From Lachnospiraceae bacterium (GTDB taxonomy: Bacteria; Bacillota; Clostridia; Lachnospirales; Lachnospiraceae): a stretch of DNA of 64,000 bases. A program made the translations under genes and the position numbers. Where the stretch lies: positions 81,726 through 145,725 of the forward strand of contig JAFUAB010000018.1 in NCBI GenBank assembly GCA_017460885.1, written 5' to 3'. Below the pieces are notes generated by a model. It worked only from the letters and a program-made list of their open reading frames with translations. It ran no database searches and was not told where the DNA came from. Of the stretch, positions 24,228-35,132 are shown in pieces; positions within the stretch are counted from its first letter, which is position 1; the number at the start of each line of letters is the position of its first letter.

Positions 24228-26483
24228 ATGAAAAAAACACAAACTCCCGAAAACAGCATAACCGAAGAGGTGAATACACCTGAGGTTCCCACCGATCCCT
24301 ACGGATTCCTGGACGAATACGCAGAAAGTCTCTCAGTACGCGACATGTCCACCCCCGAGGGTGAACGCGAGGCATGGCTCGGATTTCTGGACATGCTGTG
24401 TCTGACAGCGGTATTTCAGAAGGAACAGAGGCCATTCGAGATCATGGATCGTCTCGGAGCGCTTCCGCAGGATGAGGATCTGGTCAGATCCCTGGAGCCG
24501 CATGAAAGAGTCAGCTTTCCTGCCATGAACAGGATCCGCGGGATATATGAGGATCTGCTGATCTCGGTGACCCTTGATACGAGCGGCCGGATGCCTGTTG
24601 CGTCCCTGATAAAGAAGGGCGGGCTGACAGATCTTGAATTCCTTGCCTTTCTGATGGCGCTTGGCGCAGCGCTTAACCGTAAATACATGAGGATATACTC
24701 GATCCTTCAGGAGGATCGCGAGAATGCCGTAAGGCCGAACGCCGGCCTCTGCGTCGATCTTGCGGGTCTGTATCTGTCTGAGGCCGAGCGGGATATTTCA
24801 GAGCTCCTGACGTCGGATTCGTTCCTGAACAGCTGTCTGCTTGAGAATCCCCGTGACAAAAAGGAAAGCATGGGCCTGAACCGGAGCCTGATACTTCGCC
24901 CCGCTGCGCTTAGGGCTGCTCTCGGTGACAGAGGCTCCCTTGGAGAACTCAGATTCTGCAGTGATATTGTTATTCCCGCGGATGATTCTGACTATGTTTG
25001 CTTTCCGCAGGCTGTTGATGAGCTTAAGTCGGTGCTTGACTCGATGATGCGCGATTACCGGGCCGGTATCGTGGAGCTGTCCGGAGAACCCGGCAGCGGT
25101 CGCAGGTTTATAATGAGCGTTTTGTCAGCCGATACAGGGTTTTCCGTGCTTGCAGTGGATCTTAAGAAGCTGCTGAGCCTTGATGGCAGCAGACAGCAGG
25201 CCATTGCCGGAGAACTGATCCTTAAATATGTATTTGAGGATACGATCCTTTACATCTACGGGGCCGAAGCCGGCGGAGAGGCTTTTCCGGCGCTCTATGT
25301 GCTCTCGGAGATCATGTCGGTGGTACCCGTGATATTCCTGGGTACCAGGAAACCGTTAAGTCCCCGTGTGGCGGAGAGCCTGAACGGATTTCTGTATCGC
25401 TTCACCATGCCGGAGGCCGATTTTTCGGCGCAGCTGGCGCTTTGGAAGAATCTGTCCAGAAACGACAGGGTCAGCTTCGGAGATGATGTGGATCTGACCG
25501 AGATAGTATCCAAATATTCCATGAATCCCGGACGGATCAGGGAATCGCTGACCAATTCAGAGCTCGTATCCGGCAGTACGGATAATGAGACGGTGATATA
25601 CAGAGCGGAGCTTGAGGAACAGATCCGGCGTATCTGCTCGGTTCAGTTCGGGGACAACGCGCAGAGACTCAAGAGTCCATTTACCTGGGCTGATCTGAAG
25701 GTAGACGATAAGGCGGAAAGGATGCTTCGCAGGGCCTGTGACAGGATCTCATGTCGCAAGACCGTAAACGATGATTTCGGATTCGGACGTAAGCTTCCCT
25801 ACGGCAGGGGGGTATCGGTGGTACTCTACGGACCTCCCGGTACGGGCAAGACCATGGCGGCTCAGGTGCTCGCCAACGAGCTGGGACTCGACATATACCG
25901 TATCGACCTGTCGCAGATCAGCAGCAAATATATCGGAGAGACCGAGAAGAACCTGGGAGCGGTCTTCGAAGCGGCCAGAAACTCCAACGCGATACTGTTT
26001 TTTGATGAGGCAGATTCGCTCTTTTCCAGGAGGACGGATGTGTCCAGCTCACATGATAAATATGCCAATGCGGAGACCTCTTACCTCCTCCAAAAGATCG
26101 AGGAATATCCGGGCTTCAGCGTACTGGCTACCAACAATATGCAGAATTTTGACGCGGCCTTTAAGCGTCGTATAACATACATAATTCCCATAGAGGAGCC
26201 CTCAGAGGCTACCAGACTTCTCCTTTGGCAGCAGGCTTTTCCGGAGGGGACTCCGGTATCAGGGGAGATCGATTTCAGGCTTCTTGCACAGGCTCTTGAG
26301 CTTACCGGAAGCAATATCAAATCCATCGCGGTGGATGCCGCGTACCGGGCGGCCGCGGAGCAGCGCGAGATCACCTATGCCGACCTGGTGGAGTCGGCGG
26401 ATCAGGAGTGCATCAAGTCCGGCAGGATGGGTGTCGGCAATGAGTTACAGCAGGCGATAATCAGAGGTTACAGAGCAGATTAA
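24228..26483 (+). CDS. Afp15-like AAA+ ATPase 2
   Basis: A 751-residue paralogue beginning four bases after the preceding stop. The N-terminal region has LNRKYMRIYSILQEDRE, a segment diagnostic of Afp15-like CIS ATPases. A first degenerate P-loop GEPGSGRRF (from about 286) precedes the active C-terminal module: Walker A GPPGTGKT, KYIGETEKNL, Walker B AILFFDEADSLF, sensor-1 VLATNN, KRRITY. Compared with paralogue 1 the active site is canonical. It lies directly upstream of the 2548-residue protein, suggesting the two are made together; it may unfold or load that protein (inference). Confidence 0.85.
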   Translation: MKKTQTPENSITEEVNTPEVPTDPYGFLDEYAESLSVRDMSTPEGEREAWLGFLDMLCLTAVFQKEQRPFEIMDRLGALPQDEDLVRSLEPHERVSFPAMNRIRGIYEDLLISVTLDTSGRMPVASLIKKGGLTDLEFLAFLMALGAALNRKYMRIYSILQEDRENAVRPNAGLCVDLAGLYLSEAERDISELLTSDSFLNSCLLENPRDKKESMGLNRSLILRPAALRAALGDRGSLGELRFCSDIVIPADDSDYVCFPQAVDELKSVLDSMMRDYRAGIVELSGEPGSGRRFIMSVLSADTGFSVLAVDLKKLLSLDGSRQQAIAGELILKYVFEDTILYIYGAEAGGEAFPALYVLSEIMSVVPVIFLGTRKPLSPRVAESLNGFLYRFTMPEADFSAQLALWKNLSRNDRVSFGDDVDLTEIVSKYSMNPGRIRESLTNSELVSGSTDNETVIYRAELEEQIRRICSVQFGDNAQRLKSPFTWADLKVDDKAERMLRRACDRISCRKTVNDDFGFGRKLPYGRGVSVVLYGPPGTGKTMAAQVLANELGLDIYRIDLSQISSKYIGETEKNLGAVFEAARNSNAILFFDEADSLFSRRTDVSSSHDKYANAETSYLLQKIEEYPGFSVLATNNMQNFDAAFKRRITYIIPIEEPSEATRLLLWQQAFPEGTPVSGEIDFRLLAQALELTGSNIKSIAVDAAYRAAAEQREITYADLVESADQECIKSGRMGVGNELQQAIIRGYRAD

Positions 26484-26501
26484 TCTTAAGAGGTATCAAT
26501 T

Positions 26502-29500
26502 ATGGCACTGGACAGTTATGAAAAAGAAGCGTTTGAACACATTTACGATCATGTCACCTGGCGTACGGAGGCTGATGCCTTTGAGCAGGAATTTACCAGG
26601 GCTCTGTATGATGATGAGAGTGTCAAAAAGACCGCACAGAGCGCTCTTGTAGATGTCAGCAATATGCTGATCCGATATAACAGGATGACTGAGTCCAGAG
26701 AAAGTGCTACGGAGTTCTATGGCGAAGAGTCCAAAAAAGACAGGCAGGAAATGAATGAAAAGGCTGAGCTCATCGATACCCTTACCAGGAAAAAAGAAGC
26801 CTCATCCGACAAAGAGGGTAATAAGTTCACTCCCGAAGATGAACGGCAGCTGTCAGAAGCCAAAGCCAGATTGAAGGAACTGGAAAAGAAGGAGAACGAA
26901 CGTGTTACGCTCATAAACGATGCAATGGCTGAATCTATTGAAGGCACCGATGAAGAAGGCGTGATCCTTTCCTCAACCATGCTTGGGGGAACAGGCATCG
27001 GAGGAAACGGTTATACCATAACCGAGAATTCAGTTGCCGATACCCGTAAAGGCACACAGTATATCCTGGATCAGATGTCGGACAAGGGCAATCTGCTCGA
27101 TCAGATGGGTCTGCTGGATAATGCAATGAATACCGGAGGTATCGATCTTGAGGCAGGCACAGATGTCGAATATGAGGAGGAAGAGCCTTACGAAGACTTC
27201 GATGAAGACGGTAATGTTGTCAAAAAAAAGAGAAAAGTAAAAAAGAGCAAAAATGTCTCATATCAGATGACAGAGGGCGGCAAAAAGAAAACACTGAACG
27301 ATCTGTTCCGTGAAAAGGATGATACCATTACGAGCGTTTTGCTTGTTGACAATGTGCTTAATCAGGAAGAACATAAGAAATTTCTGGCATTATCTAAAGA
27401 AGAGCAGGACGCTATCATCGGCAGCGAGGGAAGCGGCAGCAACCGGAAGAGTATAATGGAGGTGGCCAAAACACGCGCTTTAACCGATGAGGCCAAAAAG
27501 CGCAAGCAGGATAAGAATGTTCCCGGTCCACTTTTTACAGATCACCAGATGAGTATTCCGGATGAGATCGATTTTGATAATTTAAGTCCGAGACACGAGA
27601 TCATGCTGATACGTGCCGGTTTTCCCACCAAGACCGTTTTGGAGGATGAAGTCGGTGAGGACGGAGAAGTACACCCTCGTGATGTGATCTATGTCGATAC
27701 GGACAAGGTCAAGTCGATGGCACGAAGGAGCATGACCGAGGGACAGCGGATGACCATTGACCGTGTCCTGTATGAACAGAGAAATCTTGCGCGCAAAAGG
27801 AATGCCAACACGCGCAGATCAGCGGTGACGGCCAGCGGACAACTTAATAAGAATGATACCGCTGACAGCATGGAAGGACGCCTCACCGACAGAGACAGGG
27901 AGATCGGCAGACAGCTTAACGAAAAGAGATTCCTGACCACCGAGGATGCAGAGGAGGTTATAAAGGATCCCAAGGCGGCAGCAGGCAGACTGATGAACAG
28001 CAAGAACACTGCCCGTAATATGATGGGAATGTTCAAAATGATCACGCGCAGTGAAGAAGAGCTGTTCCGTTTCAGACTTGCGCTGCTTGCCTATCTGGTG
28101 CCTACCAGACGCAATACGATCTATGAGGTCATGAGTCAGTCCCAGGCTGCCGGAGTAGTGGGTAAGGAGGACTTAAGTGAACCCGCTACCATGTATGAGA
28201 CCATTTATCCTCTGAATAAACAGCAGATACGCGACAAGCTTTCCGGTAAGAGACAGTTCCCTCACGAGAAGGTCTTCTTTACGATGCTTGACGAATACCG
28301 TGATATGCGTGATGAGGTGCGCGGCACCAAACCCGGGGACAAGAAACCCCTTGTTAACGGACAGGATGAGATGTCGGCGGCAGAGGTTGCCAGGATATTG
28401 CTCGATCCCAGATCGGGCTTAAGTCTGTTTGCCAGGCTGAGACTGCTCACGGATGAATCCATTTCCAATGATGTGATCAGCAAGCATATCGATCGTCTGG
28501 ATCCCAAAGAACAGGTTCTTGTCAATGAATTTCTTGACATGACCGCCCGTGAAACCAGGATCAGTACTGAAGCGCTTAAGGAGCGGATAGACAAGAGACC
28601 GGCCAATAAGGAGAAGATCGCGCTGCGGGAGAGGATAACAGCCAGGCAGAACGAGCTTAACAAGCTTATGTCACAGATGTCCGATCTGATGAAAAGCGGT
28701 GATTTCTACAGCCAGAAAAGGATACGGGAACTTGACGCGGAAACCAGAGTTCTTGAGGATCAGCTGAAAGAATTGAACAGCGAGTATTACGCTGATGATA
28801 AGGATCTCGAGGAACGTAATGACTGGAAGAAAAACCGTGAGGGAGAGGCTATGAAGGCTGTGGGCAAGATCCGCAAGGATCTGTTCCATCTGCTGACCGC
28901 TACGCCTACCGAATATGAGACTGATTTTGAAGCCCAGACAGGTCCCTTAAGAAGGAGACTGTTAGTCATCACGAGACTGGCCAACAGATTCTTTATGGAT
29001 GCCTCCACGGATCCGGAATTTGAGGATCTGTTCCATTATAAGGATTATAATCCCGACGTTGAAGAGCTTGCACAGAAGCAGCTGAAAGAGGAGAATGAGG
29101 GTACTCTCGGTCTCTCCGAGGCTGGTAAGGAACAGGAGCGTCTCGCCAGAGAGGAAGAAGAACGCAAAAAACGCGAGGAAGAGGAGAAGAGACGCAGAGC
29201 CGAAGAGGAAGCCGCACGCAAGCATCAGGAGGAGATCGATAACCGCGCCGGGATCAAGGATCGTATGGAGCAGGCAATGGCGGCTATGGATATGAATAAG
29301 GAAATCCTGCCTGCGAATCTGTATAACGAAAATGAGACTGATACCAAAACGGTAGGACAGGCGATCACCCGCGTGGTGAAAACCTATATAAATATTGAGC
29401 CGCAGACGATAATGAATGTGCCGGATCAGGATTTTCCGGAGGTGATCGGGCGTGCGGGATGGTATGCCATAGCTGTTAATGAGACTTTTGCACTCCTGCA

Positions 29501-32500
29501 GAAGCGTAAGGATGCCACTGCCGCGCTTACGGAGGACATCCTCACTAAGATCAGCCGTCATCACAGGACACTGGCGGCCTTCAATGAATATTTTAATGCG
29601 CGTATTTCGTTCCTGGCAGGAGATCTGTACGGTCAGACGACCGAAGCTGAATTTAACGAACAGATGGATCAGGTCAGAAACAAGGATCAGGAGCCCGAAG
29701 AAGGAAAGCCCAAGCCGGAGATCAATCCGATGATGCAGAAGGGCTTTGAAGAGCTTGGAGCCATGAACAATGCCCGCGATGCCCTCAGGCAGGCTGTTGA
29801 GAATGATAAAGGGATACCCGAAGCCGGCCTTGAAACCGGTGATTCCTGGCTCACGGCCATGAAGGATCTCAGAACACAGATGGATCAGGATGATCCGGCT
29901 GAAGCCAATCCCGAGTTGTTTACGAACCTCAGGATTCATGTAAGCAACCTGATAGCCGCACTCGAGAGCAAATTCAATCACAATACCGATATTGGCAAGG
30001 TTGCAGCTGATATAGCCGCTCTGTTTGGACTGGTGAACGCTGCCTGTACGGAATATCTGGCCGACAAAGAGGAGCCTTATGAGGGAGGAAGAGCCGGAAT
30101 CGCAGCAGGGCTGGAAACGATGACAGACGGTATGCTTCAGAAGTTCGGGGCTGCGGCTTATAAGACCGTAGAGCAGCTGTCCAAAGGAGGTATATTTGAG
30201 AATACCGAAAGTACCTGGGCCCGTGTTATGGTCATCGGCATGCCCGGTATGATCTCTGACAGGATCGGAAGTTCCAGGCCGCAGCTCGAAAAAACCGGAG
30301 AGAACGACATGCCCCGGAAGAGATCAAAGGAGTCCGGAGATGTGTTTGATACTGCATATCTCAAAAAACTGGCAGATGACAACAAAGAGGATGCAAACGC
30401 AGGTCTGCCCGATGTGAGGATTTTTGAAAACGCCCGCAGCGGAGAAGCCAAATCACTGGCAAGATTCCGCAGACTTCTGTCTGCCGACGGGATCGAGGAT
30501 ATGAATAATATGATCCTCAAATACAAGGAAGAGGATACAAAGACAGCCGATCTGAACAACTGGAAGCAGAATGAGATCGACAGACGGCGTCAGCAGAAGC
30601 TTGCCGAGAAAAAAGCGGCACTTCAGGCACAGAATAACCCTCAGCCTCAGCCGGAGCAGCAGCCTCAGCCGGAGCCTCAGCCGCAGCCGGAAGCCAAAGC
30701 ACCTGAGGAGATAGATATCGAGGCAGCCCTCGAGGAGCAGAGGGTTCGGAATATTGCGTCCAAGGCAGGCGAAGAGAATGCCCTGATCGATGAACTGGAG
30801 AATTACAAAACACAGCTTGACAGACATAAAACAGGATTTCTGGGATTTTTTGCCAACGAGAAACGCAATACCGACATATCGACGCTTAAGGGATATATAG
30901 ATGAAGCGACCACTCTGCTCAGAGCAAAGGGTCCGGCTATCGAGATGGAGGGTAAGAAGATTACCAATTCTAATGAGCTGCAGGAAGAATTCATACCCAG
31001 AATGAATCAGTTGTATAAGAAGATGCAGAAGATCAGACGATATGCACTTGGCTGTACCGGAGCTCTCCCTCGAGAAGACGACGCTTTTCAGGCAGTTGCC
31101 CGCAATCTGTTCAGTTTAACCAAGGTTTATACTAATGTGCTCCTTAATCTCTGTAATTCGAATGCGAGATTTGATAAACTCATCAGGCACACAAAGTCAC
31201 AAAACGGTGAAGAGAAGCGTGAAAGAGCGGATGTCCGTGAATATGCTGAGGAACAGGCCAAAGCCGGACAGCTTAGAGATGTTTTCTATCTGATGTCGGG
31301 TCTGCTGATCTCCGGAGAAGAAGGAGGATATGGGGAGGTCGAAGACTGGAAGACCCGGGAGAGCCTGGAGGAGCACAACAGACAGGTACGCGAGCGCAAT
31401 AAAAAGAATCCTGATTCCAATCCCGAGAACGAGATCATCGAAGAGGAGATCCTTGATCAGAAGGAAGAAAATAAAGACAATAATATAAAATATATTGAGG
31501 ACGAGGATGACGAGGATGATGAGGAACTGAAGAAGCTCAATGTCAAGCAGAACGAGATCCGCAATGAGGATGATTTTGACAAAGAACTGCAAAAGATGGA
31601 GGAGAATCTGGATGAGAATGACCTTAATGATGATGATGAGCCGGAGCTGACAGAAGAGGAAGAAAAACAGATAGCAGACTCGGTCAACCTCGATATGCAG
31701 CAGCTGAAGGCAGAGGCGAAGAAGGCGCGTGATGATATCAGGAAAGTAAATGAGCAGGCTGTAGAAATGCTTAAGCCCGTTCCGATAAAGAATAAAGACG
31801 AAAGGGATGTAGATCTTGCCATCAAAAAGCTGGATGAGCAGGCACCTCCCGGAGGACCGGAACAGGCTGCCGCCAACAGGCAGCAGTTTAAGAAGCAGAC
31901 AGACCGGCCTCTTAAGACCAGCGAGAAGGTATACAAAGTATTGGGCTGGGGACTGTTCGGAGCGATACGTCTTGCAGCCACTCCCTTTAAGTGGTTAGGC
32001 AACGGTGTAGCTGCCATAGCCAACAAGATATCCAAGGAGATCCGCAGAAAGAAATCAGGAATGCAGAAGACTTTTGCATCCGAAGCTCCGGAAGTGCGCG
32101 AACGGAGAAGAGCGCAGATGGAGGGAGTGAAAGGCGGTACTAAGGATCAGGATATTATTGAGGATGATTCACGCGTTCCTATGATGTGGGCCGAGGAGTC
32201 GGCAGGGGATCCCGATAAGGAACCCGAGGTTACGATCGGAGCAAGACTCGGAGGGGATATGGTAAAATATCAGGATGCATTCGGTACCCACAGCTGGATG
32301 CGCCTCAGCTATACCAAAAGGGATAAGAGAACAGGCAGGAAGATACGTACAAATCTGGATATGGGATACGGGCCGAAGGGAGGCTTCAGCACTAATGACA
32401 GCAATGGATTAGCTGTCGCCAGTCCCGGAATGGTTGCGGCCGGAAATATGATGCCCGGTGCTCTGTGGGATGAGAGGGGCAGCACTATGGATGCAGGCAA

Positions 32501-34148
32501 AACCTACAAGGCTACCAACAGACAGATCAACCAGCTGCTGCTCGAAGCGGAGCAGTATCCCTCCGGAGGCTTTAATCTGGTATCCCGTAACTGTACTACC
32601 TTTATCGCGGATGTTACCGCCAAGGCCGGGATCAATACAACCGATGTGCTTAAATCCGAGTCGCTTAAGATCGGAGCCGGCTGGATAGCTTCTCCGTTGC
32701 TGGCACTTCTTGCGCCGATAACGCAGATCGCCACGACGGGAACATATGGCGGCAAGTCCGCCCAGGAGGATCTGGCATATGAGCGTCTTGGTGAACGTCA
32801 GCTCAACGAGACGGAACTGGACCGAATGGGAAAGGATAACGGTACTGTGCTGAAGGGTTATACCCCCGGTTCACTTATTCAGAACATCATTGAACAGGAC
32901 GGTGATGTCGTATCCCTCAGGAATAATTATGTAGCCAAGGATATGCTGAAAGCACTTAATCCCGGGGGCAAGGTTGATAAGGAATACTTCATGTCATTTC
33001 AAGACAGGGTTAATGATTTTATCGCTGAGATAAACAAGATACCCGGAATGCGTCAGAAGACCGAACCGCTGAGACTGGCAGGCCGTGAGGCATCCGGTCA
33101 GATCGTAGTTGATTCGAGACACTTCTCTGAGATGGATTCGGCTGCGATCGCCGATAAACGCAAGGAGTATGACGCTATCGTCAAGAAGGCTTCGGACTGG
33201 TATCGTACCGTTGATAACAGGGATATTAATGTCAAAAAGCATTTCTTCGGGGCGATGAAGGTTCTGAACTTCGGCAAGGAGATATATGATCAGGCCTTTC
33301 GTGAGGCCAGACGCAGGGAACTTGTGGCGTCATTTGCGGACAGTGATGTCAGTTCCCAGATGAAGGCCCTCCTTGAGAACCCGGATGATCAGAATAACTA
33401 TGAATATGAGGAGCAGGGTAAAGGCAGTATATCATCCAGTCCGGCGTTAATGATCGGAATGGCCATCAAGGGTAAGGGCATAGATGAGACGGAAAACCTG
33501 AACAAACAGCGTAATGGCACCAAGGAAAAGATGATCAACAAGCTCTTCAAGGCAGCGGCCAGAAACGGGGCTTCGATCTGGAAGAAGGAGAAGTTCACAC
33601 AGGAGGATGCCGATATTGCGTTCAACAAGATGATGACCGATCAGGATAAGCTGGTTCATGAGAAATACTATGGTGAACCGAATCAGCAGTTCAGGGGAGT
33701 TGATATCATGCAGGCGCTTATGTTCGAAAGGATCTACGGTGGTCTGAAGAACAGATTAAAGACTGCTGCCGTCAACTTTTTCAAGAATCCGGGCGATGAT
33801 CAGGAGATGAAGAATAATGCTGCCAAACGTGGTGAGATCATGGATGCGAGATCTAAGAAGTTCCTGATCTGGCTCAGACAGGATCTGGGCATGTCAAGGG
33901 ATTCACATTTGGCAGAGGTTGAACAGATCAAGATATCGATCGCCAAAAGCATGGGCCTTGATATCGATGCTGAGATCCCGGAGGCTTCCATGAGGGATGT
34001 CATCAAAAAGTATAACGACCGTCTGATACAGACCTTTATAGTGCCCATCATCTACGAGGTGATACCCAATACCTACAGCCTGGATCAGGCAACATCCTTC
34101 CGCCATTTCGTGGACCTGATGATCGAGGAGGTTAACGAGATCCTGTAA
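26502..34148 (+). CDS. Giant 2548-residue protein with permuted papain-like motif, candidate CIS cargo
   Basis: Mostly helical, highly charged protein without signal peptide. Visible parts: helical N-terminus, an Arg/Glu-rich tract (about 885-910), a Gln-Pro-Glu linker (about 1378-1402), an acidic region (about 1660-1720), then at about 1905-2060 a compact domain with GTHSWMRLSY (His1930) and, 100 residues later, LVSRNCTTFIADV (Cys2031). His before an NC-x-x-F motif is the order of circularly permuted papain-like folds (LRAT/PPPDE-type hydrolases). A hydrophobic stretch (about 2060-2080) follows and the last 450 residues are helical. Start ATG 26502 behind AAGAGG, 18 bases after AAA+ gene 2. 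I do not recognise the rest. Delivery by the CIS is inferred from location, size and enzymatic motif. Confidence 0.7.
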   Translation: MALDSYEKEAFEHIYDHVTWRTEADAFEQEFTRALYDDESVKKTAQSALVDVSNMLIRYNRMTESRESATEFYGEESKKDRQEMNEKAELIDTLTRKKEASSDKEGNKFTPEDERQLSEAKARLKELEKKENERVTLINDAMAESIEGTDEEGVILSSTMLGGTGIGGNGYTITENSVADTRKGTQYILDQMSDKGNLLDQMGLLDNAMNTGGIDLEAGTDVEYEEEEPYEDFDEDGNVVKKKRKVKKSKNVSYQMTEGGKKKTLNDLFREKDDTITSVLLVDNVLNQEEHKKFLALSKEEQDAIIGSEGSGSNRKSIMEVAKTRALTDEAKKRKQDKNVPGPLFTDHQMSIPDEIDFDNLSPRHEIMLIRAGFPTKTVLEDEVGEDGEVHPRDVIYVDTDKVKSMARRSMTEGQRMTIDRVLYEQRNLARKRNANTRRSAVTASGQLNKNDTADSMEGRLTDRDREIGRQLNEKRFLTTEDAEEVIKDPKAAAGRLMNSKNTARNMMGMFKMITRSEEELFRFRLALLAYLVPTRRNTIYEVMSQSQAAGVVGKEDLSEPATMYETIYPLNKQQIRDKLSGKRQFPHEKVFFTMLDEYRDMRDEVRGTKPGDKKPLVNGQDEMSAAEVARILLDPRSGLSLFARLRLLTDESISNDVISKHIDRLDPKEQVLVNEFLDMTARETRISTEALKERIDKRPANKEKIALRERITARQNELNKLMSQMSDLMKSGDFYSQKRIRELDAETRVLEDQLKELNSEYYADDKDLEERNDWKKNREGEAMKAVGKIRKDLFHLLTATPTEYETDFEAQTGPLRRRLLVITRLANRFFMDASTDPEFEDLFHYKDYNPDVEELAQKQLKEENEGTLGLSEAGKEQERLAREEEERKKREEEEKRRRAEEEAARKHQEEIDNRAGIKDRMEQAMAAMDMNKEILPANLYNENETDTKTVGQAITRVVKTYINIEPQTIMNVPDQDFPEVIGRAGWYAIAVNETFALLQKRKDATAALTEDILTKISRHHRTLAAFNEYFNARISFLAGDLYGQTTEAEFNEQMDQVRNKDQEPEEGKPKPEINPMMQKGFEELGAMNNARDALRQAVENDKGIPEAGLETGDSWLTAMKDLRTQMDQDDPAEANPELFTNLRIHVSNLIAALESKFNHNTDIGKVAADIAALFGLVNAACTEYLADKEEPYEGGRAGIAAGLETMTDGMLQKFGAAAYKTVEQLSKGGIFENTESTWARVMVIGMPGMISDRIGSSRPQLEKTGENDMPRKRSKESGDVFDTAYLKKLADDNKEDANAGLPDVRIFENARSGEAKSLARFRRLLSADGIEDMNNMILKYKEEDTKTADLNNWKQNEIDRRRQQKLAEKKAALQAQNNPQPQPEQQPQPEPQPQPEAKAPEEIDIEAALEEQRVRNIASKAGEENALIDELENYKTQLDRHKTGFLGFFANEKRNTDISTLKGYIDEATTLLRAKGPAIEMEGKKITNSNELQEEFIPRMNQLYKKMQKIRRYALGCTGALPREDDAFQAVARNLFSLTKVYTNVLLNLCNSNARFDKLIRHTKSQNGEEKRERADVREYAEEQAKAGQLRDVFYLMSGLLISGEEGGYGEVEDWKTRESLEEHNRQVRERNKKNPDSNPENEIIEEEILDQKEENKDNNIKYIEDEDDEDDEELKKLNVKQNEIRNEDDFDKELQKMEENLDENDLNDDDEPELTEEEEKQIADSVNLDMQQLKAEAKKARDDIRKVNEQAVEMLKPVPIKNKDERDVDLAIKKLDEQAPPGGPEQAAANRQQFKKQTDRPLKTSEKVYKVLGWGLFGAIRLAATPFKWLGNGVAAIANKISKEIRRKKSGMQKTFASEAPEVRERRRAQMEGVKGGTKDQDIIEDDSRVPMMWAEESAGDPDKEPEVTIGARLGGDMVKYQDAFGTHSWMRLSYTKRDKRTGRKIRTNLDMGYGPKGGFSTNDSNGLAVASPGMVAAGNMMPGALWDERGSTMDAGKTYKATNRQINQLLLEAEQYPSGGFNLVSRNCTTFIADVTAKAGINTTDVLKSESLKIGAGWIASPLLALLAPITQIATTGTYGGKSAQEDLAYERLGERQLNETELDRMGKDNGTVLKGYTPGSLIQNIIEQDGDVVSLRNNYVAKDMLKALNPGGKVDKEYFMSFQDRVNDFIAEINKIPGMRQKTEPLRLAGREASGQIVVDSRHFSEMDSAAIADKRKEYDAIVKKASDWYRTVDNRDINVKKHFFGAMKVLNFGKEIYDQAFREARRRELVASFADSDVSSQMKALLENPDDQNNYEYEEQGKGSISSSPALMIGMAIKGKGIDETENLNKQRNGTKEKMINKLFKAAARNGASIWKKEKFTQEDADIAFNKMMTDQDKLVHEKYYGEPNQQFRGVDIMQALMFERIYGGLKNRLKTAAVNFFKNPGDDQEMKNNAAKRGEIMDARSKKFLIWLRQDLGMSRDSHLAEVEQIKISIAKSMGLDIDAEIPEASMRDVIKKYNDRLIQTFIVPIIYEVIPNTYSLDQATSFRHFVDLMIEEVNEIL

Positions 34149-34239
34149 GGATGAGATGCATCGAAGGCGACTCCCTATGGATTGTTATGTAAACCGGACC
34201 GCCCTGACTAAGCTGAGATATTTTCAACAGGAAGACAAC

Positions 34240-35121
34240 ATGCCAATATATGAAGCAATAACAAAACAAAATCTCACAGAATATCGCGACGTGATCATGG
34301 CCGATATGTATGCCCTGCTCTACACCGATAGTCGCGAACCCGGAGCTGCCGGCTTTATCTGTATCGGCGCGCGGGATGAGAGATCGCGCAGGGTTCTCGG
34401 CGCGGTAGTCGCTTCCGTGGAGACGGATGAGGACGGACCCTCCATATATATCCGTTCCGTATTTGTACGAAGGGACGACCGCAGGAAGGGTATCGGCAGA
34501 GAACTTCTGGGACGTGTGCTGACGGTAGCATCGGGAACCTTTATCTATCCCGAGGGCGAAACCTCGGCGCTCATCACCTATAAGTCCGTTTCGATGCTTG
34601 AAGAAATGGAGACGGAGATTTACTGTGCTTTCCTGAGAAGCTTCGGTTTTACCGACTTTGTGGAACAGAACCGTTATTTCAGGCTCAGTGAATGGGAGCT
34701 TATGTCTCTCGATATACTGCGCCCGTCATATAAGCCCAACAAGAATGCCAGATCCTTTGCGGAAGCGGACGAAACCCTGATCTCGGAGATCAACGACCTG
34801 ACCGGACGGATCATGGATCCGGAGCTTTCGTTTGCATATGTAAAGGATGAAAACATACTCGGTATGGTCATCACCGAGGAGATATCTCCGGGACACTATT
34901 GGATAGTGGCGGCGGAGCATGACGGGAGCCTGACCGATGTCCAGATGATGTCACTGCTGCGTACGACGGCGGCCGCCATCGATGCCCGCACACCGGTATT
35001 TACCGTGACGGTTCAGCCCGGAGACGATATAATACGGGAAGTATTGATGGAATGTCCGGGTGCTGTGGTCATCACACCGAGACTGGCATGGTGCGATATC
35101 GAGCTGACCAGACCGAAGTGA
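34240..35121 (+). CDS. Tandem GNAT-like acetyltransferase 1
   Basis: A 293-residue protein. Start ATG 34240 (MPIYEAITKQN) has AGGAAG 6 bases upstream and is preferred over in-frame ATG 34156. Residues about 1-150 are a GNAT domain: IYIRSVFVRRDDRRKGIGREL contains the R-x2-G-x-G acetyl-CoA motif (RRKGIG), followed by AFLRSFGFTDF. A linker LSEWELMSLDIL leads to a second GNAT-like half (about 190-293) without the motif. It follows the giant protein directly, and similar two-domain proteins recur near other large proteins in the island. Substrate unknown. Confidence 0.8.
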   Translation: MPIYEAITKQNLTEYRDVIMADMYALLYTDSREPGAAGFICIGARDERSRRVLGAVVASVETDEDGPSIYIRSVFVRRDDRRKGIGRELLGRVLTVASGTFIYPEGETSALITYKSVSMLEEMETEIYCAFLRSFGFTDFVEQNRYFRLSEWELMSLDILRPSYKPNKNARSFAEADETLISEINDLTGRIMDPELSFAYVKDENILGMVITEEISPGHYWIVAAEHDGSLTDVQMMSLLRTTAAAIDARTPVFTVTVQPGDDIIREVLMECPGAVVITPRLAWCDIELTRPK

Positions 35122-35132
35122 GGAATACTATT

